A stretch of DNA of 15,439 bases from Pseudomonadota bacterium (GCA_021805725.1 JAJZEH010000095.1:1-15439); one strand, 5' to 3'; numbered from the stretch's first letter, positions 1-7,730 are shown. Notes: generated by a model from the sequence alone, not told the origin. Made by a program: numbers and translations.

Positions 1-1166
1 GCCGAGTAAGTGCGCGTGTTGCCGCCCGTGCCGCCGCTGCTGCCCCCGGTGGAACCAAATGGAGAAGACCCCATGGAACTGCCTGAACTGGTGGACGGCG
101 TGCTCGTCCCGCCCATGCCCCCCCCCATGCTGCCCCCGCTGCCCCCGCTGCTGCCGGACTGCTGTGCGCTTCCTGCCGAGGCCGAGGAACTGAGCGGTTG
201 CGTGTCGGAAGAAGCGTTGCCGCTCGTTTCTCCCGAGATGATGCCACGCAGGGTTTTGGCCAGCTTGACGGCCTCGGCATTTTTAAGAGGGACCACCCAG
301 ATGTTGCCGGCCTGGGTGGTGGGCGTATCCAGTTTGGCAATCAGGCTCTTGATCTGATCGCCGCGAATCACGGTGGCAGCCTTGAGCAGGATGCTGTTGG
401 TGCGGGGCTCGGGGATCGCAACGGTGCGGATGAGCGGATCGGCATTGGCCCCCGCGCTGTCGCTCATGCGGTTGATGATGGCAGCGATGTCGATGGCCAG
501 CCCGTACTTGATGGGGATGACGTCCACGTCGCCCGCCACCGGCGCATCGATGGCTGCCACGATGTGGGCAATACGGCGCAGGTTGCCGGAGTAATCGGTA
601 ATGACGAGGGTATTGTTGGCGGGATAGGCGGTGATGGTGTTGTTGGGCGCAATCAGGGGGCGCAATACCGGCACGAGGTTGTTGGCGGATTCATATTTCA
701 GCCGAAACACCTGCGTCACGATCTGGTCGCCCACCGGCGCGCTCTCGGTGGCCCCGCCCGCGCCGCTGGCATCCACCGTCACACGCCCGCCCTGCAACTT
801 GGCATCGGCTTCTGGCACCACGCGATAAAAGCCCGGCCCTTCCACCAGGGCGTAGCCTTGCAGTCGCAACGCGGCCGTCAGCGTGGCCAGCGCTTCCGTG
901 CGGTTCAGAGGTTTGTCGCTGGAGAGGCTGATGGTGCCCTTGACCCGCGGGTCCACCAGAATGTTTTTGCCGATGGCCTCCCCCACCGCCTTGATCACGC
1001 CTTCGATGTCCGCATCCACGAAGTTGAGGGACACCAGTCCAGGGCTTGCAGCGCCAAGCGGCTCGGGCAGCACCGGAGGGGGCCCCGCAGGGGCCGCCAG
1101 CACGGTGTAAGACACGGACAGCCCTGCCAGCAGCGCAGCGCAGACAATCCGGGAGCGTTCTTTCAT
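1..1166 (-). CDS. gspD: Type II secretion system secretin GspD, N-terminal part (runs off the window)
   Basis: Outer-membrane secretin, the exit channel of the T2SS. The 388 visible codons encode a signal peptide (basic MKER start, hydrophobic core, cleavage near residue 24 in VLA-AP). Periplasmic domains follow: N0 at about 45-115 (starts VSLNFVDADIEGVIKAVGE), N1 at about 145-205, N2 at about 210-285 (PEPRTNSILL) and the start of N3 (NIWVVPLKNAEAVKLA). A Ser/Gly-rich low-complexity stretch inside N3 comes next. The C-terminal beta-barrel and pilotin-binding end lie outside the window; full secretins have about 650-780 residues. The chosen ATG has an AGGG 9 bases upstream; an in-frame ATG at 1172 is also possible. 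It follows gspN by 11 bases and is the last visible gene of the G-to-D operon. Family assignment is secure. Confidence 0.95.
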   Translation of the reverse strand, partial: MKERSRIVCAALLAGLSVSYTVLAAPAGPPPVLPEPLGAASPGLVSLNFVDADIEGVIKAVGEAIGKNILVDPRVKGTISLSSDKPLNRTEALATLTAALRLQGYALVEGPGFYRVVPEADAKLQGGRVTVDASGAGGATESAPVGDQIVTQVFRLKYESANNLVPVLRPLIAPNNTITAYPANNTLVITDYSGNLRRIAHIVAAIDAPVAGDVDVIPIKYGLAIDIAAIINRMSDSAGANADPLIRTVAIPEPRTNSILLKAATVIRGDQIKSLIAKLDTPTTQAGNIWVVPLKNAEAVKLAKTLRGIISGETSGNASSDTQPLSSSASAGSAQQSGSSGGSGGSMGGGMGGTSTPSTSSGSSMGSSPFGSTGGSSGGTGGNTRTYS

Positions 1167-1177
1167 AAGCATCAACC

Positions 1178-1912
1178 CTAATAATGCAGGCGTGTAATCC
1201 CGCCTTCTCTTTTACCTAAAATACTGAGCAGCCCGATCAACTGGGGTTCCAGTGCGTCGCTTGCAGTGGCCTGCCCGTCAAAGCCCATTCGACCGTTGAC
1301 GATGGAGCCCTGGCCTGAAAGCATCAGGGGTCCGGACAGCGTTTCGAGGTCCAGCTTGCCGCCCAAGGGGCCCAAGGCAAGTTGCAGCCTGTATTGACCC
1401 AGCGGCGCCACGGGAGAGAGGCGCGAGCGCAACTGCTCGGCCTCAACCGTCAAGGTCGCCAAGGAGCGCGGTGCGGTTTCCCGATAACGCCATTCGAAGG
1501 TTTCCCAGCGCAGCTTCAACTGGCCCTCCAGGCGCAGGGTGTTGAACGGCGCACCCCATCCCGTCAGGACCTGGGCTGGCAACATCAGTGAACCCGGTAC
1601 CAACCGGCCGCCCGACCAGCCCAGTGTGCCAGAGATTGCCCCGGACATGGCACTGGCGTCCACCGCCTCCAGGGTAAAATCGAGCCCCGCCACCCCTGGG
1701 GATAGGCGCCAGCGCACCCTGCCGGGGAAAATACCCAGGGCGTCCGGCCCGCCCGACAAGACCATTTCGGCCGATCCGCGCCACAGGGTGCCCGTGCTGT
1801 TGGTCAACAATAGCTTCTGGTCGGTAGCCTGCGCCACGCGCAGCGCCACCCAGCTGGCCGGCACGTTCAGCAGGGCCACCAGCAAGACCATCAGGACAAA
1901 GGCGATGCGCAC
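1178..1912 (-). CDS. gspN: Type II secretion system protein GspN
   Basis: Accessory inner-membrane T2SS component of 244 residues, usual for GspN. It has a short N-terminal anchor (residues 4-22, IAFVLMVLLVALLNVPASW) followed by a periplasmic beta-rich domain with the typical TGTLWRGSA and LSGQGSIVNGRMGFDG segments. It starts at a GTG three bases after the gspM stop, and gspD follows 11 bases after its own stop, so it sits inside the operon. GspN is present in only some T2SSs and its role is poorly defined; a part in secretin or platform assembly has been suggested from its position. Identity rests on sequence character plus location between gspM and gspD. Confidence 0.9.
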   Translation of the reverse strand: MRIAFVLMVLLVALLNVPASWVALRVAQATDQKLLLTNSTGTLWRGSAEMVLSGGPDALGIFPGRVRWRLSPGVAGLDFTLEAVDASAMSGAISGTLGWSGGRLVPGSLMLPAQVLTGWGAPFNTLRLEGQLKLRWETFEWRYRETAPRSLATLTVEAEQLRSRLSPVAPLGQYRLQLALGPLGGKLDLETLSGPLMLSGQGSIVNGRMGFDGQATASDALEPQLIGLLSILGKREGGITRLHY

Positions 1913-1915
1913 TGC

Positions 1916-2419
1916 CTAGTCCCCGCCCCGAAGCACCAGATGGGCATTCACGTCGCCCGGATGGAGCGTGCGTTCCATGTGGCCCTCCACCAGCCTTACC
2001 CGCCATTTCCGCCGGGCCAGGTCCAACCAGTCCGCCATTCTACTAAATGGCGCGTCATGCCACTCAAGCGTGATGCGCCCGTCGGGGCGGGTGGCCAGCT
2101 TTTGACCGGACAGCCCCATGTCCTGCAAGGATTGCTGTAACGCGGCCTGCAGCTCGGCGCCCACGGGCACGGCAACCGCGGTGCGGCTCTTTGAGGCAGC
2201 CAGCTCTGCCGCCATGGCCTGCATGCGCGCCAGTTCGGAGCGCATCTGTGGCAATTCCTGCTGCAATCGAACGATATTCTCCGCGGCAGGCTGCCACAGC
2301 AACCCATATCCCATCAGCGCCAGCAACAAGGCGGCCAGGACCGCCAGCACGGCGCGTTCCCGCAGGGTGCGTTCGCGCCAGAGCGGTAGTAAGGCCTGTT
2401 GCACGTCGGAAAGTTTCAT
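1916..2419 (-). CDS. gspM: Type II secretion system protein GspM
   Basis: Bitopic inner-membrane protein of the T2SS assembly platform, partner of GspL. From the chosen start (MKLSDVQQALLPLWRERTLRER) it has 167 residues, normal for the family. A cytoplasmic tip is followed by one transmembrane helix (about 23-42), a periplasmic coiled-coil-prone stretch (LQQELPQMRSELARMQAMAAEL) and a C-terminal ferredoxin-like domain containing ITLEWHDAPFSRMADWLDLA. The start at 2419 overlaps the gspL stop in an ATGA arrangement. An in-frame start 24 bases upstream would lie inside gspL and is less likely. GspM stabilises GspL and helps place the pseudopilins. Confidence 0.93.
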   Translation of the reverse strand: MKLSDVQQALLPLWRERTLRERAVLAVLAALLLALMGYGLLWQPAAENIVRLQQELPQMRSELARMQAMAAELAASKSRTAVAVPVGAELQAALQQSLQDMGLSGQKLATRPDGRITLEWHDAPFSRMADWLDLARRKWRVRLVEGHMERTLHPGDVNAHLVLRGGD

Positions 2420-3567
2420 CGCCCGCCCCCGCTCAAGCGCCACAGTCCTCGGCCTTCGTCATGCAGCATCGGGCTTTTGACCACCGCACCGGGCTTGAAA
2501 CGCAGATACAGGCTGTCATCGCGATAATCCAGCTGCTGCAGCGTATCGCCCGGTTCGCGGGCCAGCACCGTGGAGAGCCGTGAGGCCAGCACCGAAAAAT
2601 CACCCGGCAACGCCCCCCCCTGGAGTGCGCGCTGGTTTTCCAGGGCGCGCTTCAATGTCAGCGCGGGCGAGAGATCCTGCGGGGCGTTGGGCAGCGTGTC
2701 GCGCACCAGGGCCTGCATGGACTGGGTAATCTGGTGCTTTTGCCAGGCCAGTTTTGCCCAATAGGCGTTGAGCGCCACCAACTGCAGCAGCAGGGCAAGA
2801 CCCAGCAGTACCAGCGCCGAACGCCAGGGGGACAAGCGTTCCAGCACGCCGCCCAGGGGGGGAGCAAACTCAAACTGGCACAAGTTGACGGCGCCCTCGG
2901 CCTCTCCGGAAAGCGCCCAGGCACGCAGCCCCCCGGAAGGATGTGCCGTGGTGCCCGGCGGCAGTTGCGGCAACGCCGGCGGGCCCTCCTGCGCATTCAG
3001 GGACAGACCCCAACCCGACTGGGCGGCGCCACGCCAGCTCAGCACGGTGCGCTCCTCCAGCCCCGCATCATTCAACGCCGGACGCATGGGCAGGGTCTCG
3101 AGCGACGCCTGCGATTGCAGCAGTTGCGCCGGCACAATCCTGGGCGCGGATCGACCCGCCCCGGAAAACGCCTCATGCACGAAACGCATCCAGGCCAAGT
3201 CCACCACGGCCACCGTCATGACGTTGCGCGTGGCATCGCGCGCACCCAGGGCAAAATGGCATTGCTCCACGGATTGAATCAGTGACTCTTCCAGCAGATT
3301 GGGCAGGGCTTCGCGCACCCGCTCCCTGGACAGGGTTTCCAGATGGGGCCAGGGAGCTTCCAGCAGCAACACGTCGGGGGCCGCCATCACCAGAACGGTT
3401 TGCGCGGCAGGGGGCAGTTCGGACACCGGCGCCAGGCCCTCGCGCACGAGACGGGGCACGCCGCGCCCTGCCGTCAGGACAAAGGGCATGGAACCCAGCG
3501 ACCAGCGATCGGGGCCCGTTTGCGGCCTGAGCGGCAAGGCCACCCAGCAGGTTAACGCCTCTGAAAT
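2416..3567 (-). CDS. gspL: Type II secretion system protein GspL, probable ATT start
   Basis: Platform protein linking the cytoplasmic ATPase GspE to GspM. It has an actin-like cytoplasmic domain (about 1-230), one transmembrane helix (SALVLLGLALLLQLVALNAYW, about 241-263 counted from the GTG at 3543) and a small periplasmic ferredoxin-like domain ending KPGAVVKSPMLHDEGRGLWRL. The only conventional start in frame is GTG 3543, which has no usable Shine-Dalgarno. A perfect GGAGGA (3575-3580) lies seven bases from an in-frame ATT at 3565-3567. That start adds eight residues (ISEALTCW) and supplies the short N-terminal strand usual in GspL. I therefore place the start at ATT, with GTG 3543 as the alternative. 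It lies 4 bases after the gspK stop and overlaps gspM by 4. Confidence 0.9.
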   Translation of the reverse strand: MSEALTCWVALPLRPQTGPDRWSLGSMPFVLTAGRGVPRLVREGLAPVSELPPAAQTVLVMAAPDVLLLEAPWPHLETLSRERVREALPNLLEESLIQSVEQCHFALGARDATRNVMTVAVVDLAWMRFVHEAFSGAGRSAPRIVPAQLLQSQASLETLPMRPALNDAGLEERTVLSWRGAAQSGWGLSLNAQEGPPALPQLPPGTTAHPSGGLRAWALSGEAEGAVNLCQFEFAPPLGGVLERLSPWRSALVLLGLALLLQLVALNAYWAKLAWQKHQITQSMQALVRDTLPNAPQDLSPALTLKRALENQRALQGGALPGDFSVLASRLSTVLAREPGDTLQQLDYRDDSLYLRFKPGAVVKSPMLHDEGRGLWRLSGGGR

Positions 3568-3571
3568 TTGT

Positions 3572-4582
3572 CTATCCTCCTACGCTGACGCCGTCCGGCA
3601 ATCCGGGCCTCTGCCATAATACCTGCGTTGCGTTACCAGGATGCGCACGCCGCGCCACCAGCGCCTGTTGCGTCACCGTCACCCGACCATGTCGCAGGCG
3701 CTCCACCACCCAAAAATATTCCGAACTCACCCCCAGGTTGCGCCCGCTGATCGTCAATCCCTGGGGGGCGCGGGTCCGCACGCGGCTCATCAGGCTGGTG
3801 TAATCCGCGTAGAACGCCTGATTGCGATCCGCAATCACCTGCTCGGCGGTGCCCTGCGCCACCCCCAACACGGCTGCCAGGACCACGGCCGGAGCCGTAT
3901 TGGCATTGACCGCCGTGGGGCGCGGCAGCACCACCGTGTACTGCGCCAGTTGCGCCAGGGCCTCCGGCGTGGCGTCGGGAATCAGGTCCAGCAGATCCTG
4001 CGCGCCACGCCAGGGCAGCGGCGCGTCCCCTACGGCCGTCTGTGGCACGCGGCTTTGCAGCAGGCTCTTCGCCACCAGCGGAGCCCCGGCCGGATCCAGC
4101 CCAAGATTTTGCAGCAACCTCGCAAAAATCGCGACGGCCTCGGCATTGATCCCCGTGGCGCCAACCCAGCCCCGGTCTCCCAGGGGATTGCTCACGTCCA
4201 CAAGCGAGGTAAGGTTAAAGCGCGAAGTGGCGTCCACAATGCTGCCCGAAAGCCAGATTTCGGAATCCCCATCGCCCGAAAGGGCCCCCATGCCCCGGCT
4301 TTTCAGGAAATCGGACAGGGGGGTCTCCGCAATGGGGATGGCCCACACCTCCCCCAGATGGTCCACCGCATGGGTTTGATACAGGTCTTCGCGCAACACG
4401 AGGCGAGCCCAGTCCAGGGCCCCTGTGCCAATCCACTGGGCCTCATCTCGCAACCGCTGGTTTTCCAGGGTGCGCACCCGCAAATGTTCACGCCAGAGCA
4501 AGCCGCTCACCAGGGTCGTGGCCAGGGTCACCACCAGCATCGCCGCCAGCAGGGCCGCTCCGCGCTGTTTGTCCATTTTCAT
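3572..4582 (-). CDS. gspK: Type II secretion minor pseudopilin GspK
   Basis: Large minor pseudopilin that caps the pseudopilus tip with GspI and GspJ. Its 336 residues fit the family, far longer than the other pseudopilins. The prepilin leader MKMDKQRG is cut after Gly8 by GspO/PilD and is followed by a hydrophobic helix (AALLAAMLVVTLATTLVSGLLW). Mature position 5 is Ala instead of the conserved Glu, the normal GspK exception. The alpha domain contains SGSIVDATSRFNLTSLV and helix-hairpin-helix-like TAVNANTAPAVVLAAVL. The start shares one base with the gspJ stop (TGATG). An in-frame ATG two codons later would give a better-spaced AGGA and cannot be excluded. It extends the tip complex whose other parts are encoded just upstream. 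Confidence 0.95.
   Translation of the reverse strand: MKMDKQRGAALLAAMLVVTLATTLVSGLLWREHLRVRTLENQRLRDEAQWIGTGALDWARLVLREDLYQTHAVDHLGEVWAIPIAETPLSDFLKSRGMGALSGDGDSEIWLSGSIVDATSRFNLTSLVDVSNPLGDRGWVGATGINAEAVAIFARLLQNLGLDPAGAPLVAKSLLQSRVPQTAVGDAPLPWRGAQDLLDLIPDATPEALAQLAQYTVVLPRPTAVNANTAPAVVLAAVLGVAQGTAEQVIADRNQAFYADYTSLMSRVRTRAPQGLTISGRNLGVSSEYFWVVERLRHGRVTVTQQALVARRAHPGNATQVLWQRPGLPDGVSVGG
3575..3580 (-). promoter_or_regulatory. Strong Shine-Dalgarno (GGAGGA) of gspL
   Basis: GGAGGA on the minus strand overlaps the last gspK codons, just before its TAG stop. It is a near-perfect anti-16S match. The base seven positions further starts an ATT codon in the gspL frame, whereas GTG 3543 is 31 bases away. 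The site therefore argues for an ATT start of gspL. Confidence 0.7.
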
Positions 4583-5226
4583 CAGTCCTGCCCCGTAAGG
4601 CAGATTTTGCGCAGCGGCGCCGCAGCATCGGGCAGGCCCACGGTCAGTTCAACACCCATCAGCAAGGCGTTGCCGAAGGCCTTGGGCTTTATCCACTGCG
4701 CTGCCATTTGCGCGCTGTTGCCAGTCCAGTCCCCCGCCTCCATGAAGCCGCGCCCCGCCAGCCCCTCGCTGCGATTCATCAGCACCACGGGCGAGACTGC
4801 ATACAGGGTATCGAGATCCCCGTTCTCCTCCAGGGTTTGCCAGCTTTGCAGCAATTCGGCGCGGCCCGCGATGGGCGGGGATTCCAGTCGTTCAATCGCG
4901 GTCCCGCGGGCACGGTAGGTGACAAGCACCAGGTGGTGCACCCCTGTGCCGTCGATACGACTGCGAATCAGGTCCACCCGGTTGGTGTCGAAGTGCAGCG
5001 GCAAGCCCGCCACCCAGCGATCGGGCGAACCGAGGTCGCGGCAATCGCTCTCCCACTGGGAAAACAGGGTGCGGACCCCGTCGAATTGCTCGCCGCGCAC
5101 CTGCAGGGCCTCGCGCGTGCGCACCATGGCATCCAGCGCGCGCCAGGACAGCACCGACATCACGGCCATCAACAGCAATGCCACCATCACCTCGATCAGG
5201 GTGAAACCGCGCGATTTAGAGGACAT
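4582..5226 (-). CDS. gspJ: Type II secretion minor pseudopilin GspJ
   Basis: Minor pseudopilin of the tip complex, 214 residues. It has a short leader MSSKSRG, cleavage after Gly7, and the class III prepilin motif GFTLIEVMVALLLMAVMSVLSW with Glu at mature position 5. The C-terminal beta domain carries features common in GspJ: WESDCRDLGSPDRW (about 53-66), LVLVTYRARG and a late GVELTVGLPD strand. It overlaps gspI by 11 bases and gspK by one, consistent with coupled translation. GspJ forms a heterotrimer with GspI and GspK. Confidence 0.94.
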   Translation of the reverse strand: MSSKSRGFTLIEVMVALLLMAVMSVLSWRALDAMVRTREALQVRGEQFDGVRTLFSQWESDCRDLGSPDRWVAGLPLHFDTNRVDLIRSRIDGTGVHHLVLVTYRARGTAIERLESPPIAGRAELLQSWQTLEENGDLDTLYAVSPVVLMNRSEGLAGRGFMEAGDWTGNSAQMAAQWIKPKAFGNALLMGVELTVGLPDAAAPLRKICLTGQD

Positions 5227-5596
5227 AGGCGGGCCCGTTCACCACCAGCGTCACCGCCGAGGCCAACACCTGATCGTCTTCCTCGCCCATCACGCTCACT
5301 TCCACCCGCCGGAAAACCGGGTTGGGTGTTTCGGCCACCCGCTCGACGCAACGCAAGGCGTAGGGCCCCTGGGGACAATCGAAGCGATGCTCGCCGATAT
5401 CCGGCCAAAACCTGCGCAAGCGCAACTCCGCCAGGGCATTGTCGGCACTCCATTGGGCGGCAAGACGCGGCGCCAGGTCTTCACTGGCCCGGGTGACCAC
5501 TCCCAGGGCGCGCATGCCAGCAGCCAGTGCCAGCCCCGTAATGAACAGGGCCACCAGCACTTCGATCAGGGTAAAACCGCGGAATGGCGTTTTCAT
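5216..5596 (-). CDS. gspI: Type II secretion minor pseudopilin GspI
   Basis: Minor pseudopilin that nucleates the tip heterotrimer with GspJ and GspK. It has 126 residues, the usual size. The leader MKTPFRG is cleaved after Gly7, giving FTLIEVLVALFITGLALAAGM with Glu5 conserved. The small soluble domain contains WSADNALAELRLRR and a Cys pair (FDCPQGPYALRC) that could form a disulfide. The ATG overlaps the gspH stop by four bases (ATGA). Order H-I-J-K is the standard one. Confidence 0.94.
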   Translation of the reverse strand: MKTPFRGFTLIEVLVALFITGLALAAGMRALGVVTRASEDLAPRLAAQWSADNALAELRLRRFWPDIGEHRFDCPQGPYALRCVERVAETPNPVFRRVEVSVMGEEDDQVLASAVTLVVNGPAYVL

Positions 5597-6087
5597 GGTT
5601 TGGCCCGTGCAACGCCGTAGTGGCCGAGGCCGTCGGTGACCAGCAGCACCTCTTCCGAACCGCGCTGCAGGCGCAGTCCCTTGAAGTCGTCGATCTCCTC
5701 AACGCCAATCCAGTACTGGATCATTTCGGAGGGGTTTGCCTCTGCGCCGAACCCAAAGACCGCGCGATCGAGCGGGGGGTTGAATTGCCCGGCGGGCAAC
5801 TGGTCGTCGGGGACCGCCACCCAGCCCTCCGAACCGGCTTCAAAAAAACGCCAGCCCTGCCGGTCCAGTTTCAACAGCACGGGTTGTCCCGTAAGGCGGG
5901 CCTCGTCCCTGGCAAGATTGAGCACCGCAGCAAGGCGCTCGGCCTCCCTCCCCAGCGATTGCTGCGAGGGGGGCCGAAACGACAGCGTCACCACGCTCAG
6001 GGCAATGCCCACAATCAACAGCACCACCATCAATTCGATCAGGGTGAAGCCGGCGTCAGGGACTCCAGTTGCCGATGTCCGCGTCAT
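5593..6087 (-). CDS. gspH: Type II secretion minor pseudopilin GspH
   Basis: Minor pseudopilin that links the tip complex to the GspG shaft. From the chosen ATG it has 164 residues: leader MTRTSATGVPDAG, cleavage after Gly13, then FTLIELMVVLLIVGIALSVVTLSF with Glu5 present. The globular part includes LAAVLNLARDEARLTGQPVLL and RQGWRFFEAG, typical of GspH. An upstream in-frame ATG at 6117 would give a 23-residue leader and a 62-base overlap with gspG; the shorter leader and a GAAGG near the ATG favour 6087. Even so the overlap with gspG is 32 bases, the longest in the operon. Confidence 0.92.
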   Translation of the reverse strand: MTRTSATGVPDAGFTLIELMVVLLIVGIALSVVTLSFRPPSQQSLGREAERLAAVLNLARDEARLTGQPVLLKLDRQGWRFFEAGSEGWVAVPDDQLPAGQFNPPLDRAVFGFGAEANPSEMIQYWIGVEEIDDFKGLRLQRGSEEVLLVTDGLGHYGVARAKP

Positions 6088-6499
6088 TGCCTTCGCCGCC
6101 GGGTTGTCCGTCGGCACCCATGCTCCAGACGTCGATTTCGCCGTGCTGGCCGGGATTAGCGTATTGATAGGGCTTGCCCCAGGGATCCTTGGGCAGGGTG
6201 TCGAGGCATGCCTTCCAGTTGGTGGGGGCGGGCTCGGAAACGGGTTGGGTGATGAGGGCCGCCAAACCCTGTTCCGTGGTGGGGTAGCGTCCGTTGTCCA
6301 GGCGGTAGAGCTTCAGGGCCTGCACAATGGTGGCCACATCCTGCCGTGCCGCAATGCGGCGGGCCTCATCGGGCCGGTTCATGACGCGTGGAATCACCAA
6401 CGCGGCCAGAATGCCGATGATGACCATCACCACCATGATTTCGATCAGGGTGAACCCCTGTTGCGGGGCCTGGCTGGAACGGGGTTTGAAAGCATTCAT
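6056..6499 (-). CDS. gspG: Type II secretion major pseudopilin GspG
   Basis: Major pseudopilin that polymerises into the pseudopilus. It has 147 residues with leader MNAFKPRSSQAPQQG, cleavage after Gly15, then FTLIEIMVVMVIIGILAALVIP with Glu at mature position 5. Family signatures are strong: ALKLYRLDNGRYPTTEQGL, LPKDPWGKPYQY and the C-terminal calcium-binding loop (SMGADGQPGGEGNDADIGNW). It is the first gene of the minus-strand operon and is divergent from gspC across 84 bases. The Shine-Dalgarno is weak and I cannot point to a convincing promoter. Confidence 0.97.
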   Translation of the reverse strand: MNAFKPRSSQAPQQGFTLIEIMVVMVIIGILAALVIPRVMNRPDEARRIAARQDVATIVQALKLYRLDNGRYPTTEQGLAALITQPVSEPAPTNWKACLDTLPKDPWGKPYQYANPGQHGEIDVWSMGADGQPGGEGNDADIGNWSP

Positions 6500-6554
6500 G
6501 ATGGCCAGATGCTACCGGAACTATGTTTCATTTTCCACCTGACGCTGGAGGTTC

Positions 6555-6568
6555 CTGAAAAAATTCAG
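6555..6568. repeat. Small AT-rich inverted repeat between gspG and gspC
   Basis: The inverted repeat CTGAA-AAAA-TTCAG has 5-bp arms and lies in the 84-base gap between divergent gspG and gspC. It could be a regulator site or part of overlapping promoters. No clear -35/-10 pair was found on either strand here, so the role is open. Confidence 0.3.
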
Positions 6569-6583
6569 TATCGTAGCGGCATC

Positions 6584-7030
6584 ATGGCCACCTTGCGCTT
6601 TCACCAATCCACGCTCCTGTTGCCCCAAGCGGCCCGCTGGGGGGCTCTCTTGCTGCTGGCCAGCCTGACCGGACTGTGGTCCATGCGCCTTTTTGCCCCC
6701 ACGCCATTACCCGCGCCCGTGGCCCCGCTTTCCAGCAGCACTGAGCCTGACAGCGCAGCCTGGCGCGGCCTTTTTACCGGAGCCGGGGCCGGTAGCGGCC
6801 CGGTGCTGTTGCGGGGCGTCATCGTGGCTCCGCCCGAGGACAGTGTGGCCGTACTCTCGGTCAACGGCGGGCCCGCACGCGCGCACAAGATCGGCAGCGA
6901 AATCGCGCCGGGCATTCGATTGACCGAAGTAAATGCCCAATCCGTCATCCTGGAGCGCAACGGGGTGCGCGAAACCCTGACGCTCGCCCCTCGTCCCACC
7001 GCAAAAATTGCACCGCCATCCTCGCATTGA
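6584..7030 (+). CDS. gspC: Type II secretion system protein GspC (short form)
   Basis: Inner-membrane T2SS component that connects the platform to the secretin periplasmic domains. The product has 148 residues: a short cytoplasmic tail, one transmembrane helix (WGALLLLASLTGLWSMRLF, about 19-37), a Pro/Ala-rich linker, and a homology-region domain (about 60-130) with LRGVIVAPPEDSVAVLSVNG, HKIGSEIAPGIRLTEVNAQSVIL and RNGVRETLTL. It ends soon after this domain, so it lacks the C-terminal PDZ or coiled coil of long GspC proteins such as PulC. The frame is open far upstream, but ATG 6584 places the membrane helix correctly and avoids overlap with gspG/H. It is encoded opposite to gspG-D. Confidence 0.88.
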   Translation: MATLRFHQSTLLLPQAARWGALLLLASLTGLWSMRLFAPTPLPAPVAPLSSSTEPDSAAWRGLFTGAGAGSGPVLLRGVIVAPPEDSVAVLSVNGGPARAHKIGSEIAPGIRLTEVNAQSVILERNGVRETLTLAPRPTAKIAPPSSH

Positions 7031-7715
7031 CCTGCTGCGCGGGGCTGCCGTCCTGATGATGGTGGCGTATCACGGCTGCTATGACCTCACCTACTTTGGT
7101 TATGCCCAATTCAGGATGCTGGAGGATCCCCGCTGGATCCTCTGGCGCAGTTTCATCGTGGGCAGCTTCGTCTTTCTGGCAGGGGTAAGCCTTGGCCTGT
7201 CCCGCACGGGTTCACAGCGCGGCGCGCTCACCCGGCTGCTGCAACTCTCGGGCTGCGCGCTCCTGGTGAGCGCCGCCACGGCCGTTCTGTTTGGCCCGCG
7301 CTGGATCTATTTCGGGGTGCTGCATTTCTTTGTGGTGGCCACCCTCCTGACCCGTCCCCTGCTGCGCCACACCACGTTTCTGGGCAGCGCGGGGCTTGCC
7401 ATTTTCGTGCTGGGCTGGACGATGGGGTGGGACGCCATGAACCCGCGCTGGTTCAACTGGGTGGGGCTTGCCGCGCAAAAACCGCAAACCGAGGATTACG
7501 CCCCGCTCATCCCGTGGCTGGGCCTGCTGTGGCTTGGGGTCTGGGCCGAACAGCGGTTTCCCCGGCTCGCAGGCCCCGCGGCCAGCCGCACCGCAGCGTC
7601 CCCGGCGCACACGCTGGCACTGCAACGCGCCGGGCAGTTTCTGGGGCGGCACAGCCTCCTGGTTTACATGGTGCACCAGCCCCTGCTGTTCGGGCTGCTG
7701 TACCTGACCCGCTGA
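7008..7715 (+). CDS. HGSNAT/DUF1624-type multipass membrane acyltransferase-like protein
   Basis: Integral membrane protein of 235 residues with about six or seven hydrophobic helices. It matches the DUF1624 / heparan-alpha-glucosaminide N-acetyltransferase catalytic family. The hallmark N-terminus is RIDLLRGAAVLMMVAYHGCYDL with Asp8, Arg11, His22 and Asp26; the end reads SLLVYMVHQPLLFGLLYL. Family members are proposed to move acyl groups across the membrane onto envelope sugars, but bacterial substrates are mostly unknown. The only usual start in frame is TTG 7008, which overlaps gspC by 23 bases without a visible Shine-Dalgarno, so translation is probably coupled to gspC. Whether it has any role in secretion is unknown. 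Confidence 0.8.
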   Translation: MHRHPRIDLLRGAAVLMMVAYHGCYDLTYFGYAQFRMLEDPRWILWRSFIVGSFVFLAGVSLGLSRTGSQRGALTRLLQLSGCALLVSAATAVLFGPRWIYFGVLHFFVVATLLTRPLLRHTTFLGSAGLAIFVLGWTMGWDAMNPRWFNWVGLAAQKPQTEDYAPLIPWLGLLWLGVWAEQRFPRLAGPAASRTAASPAHTLALQRAGQFLGRHSLLVYMVHQPLLFGLLYLTR

Positions 7716-7730
7716 GCCCGCTTCCCCAAT

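Noticed and set aside
198..1181. Plus-strand open frame of 327 codons opposite gspD
   Set aside because: The minus strand encodes an unmistakable GspD N-terminus over the same bases; the plus-strand product is low-complexity His/Gly/Arg-rich.
3641..4918. Plus-strand open frame of 425 codons opposite gspK/gspJ
   Set aside because: Both pseudopilins are well supported on the minus strand; this translation has no recognisable features.
5636..6583. Upstream extension of the gspC reading frame
   Set aside because: It would run antisense through gspH and gspG. ATG 6584 gives a normal GspC topology.
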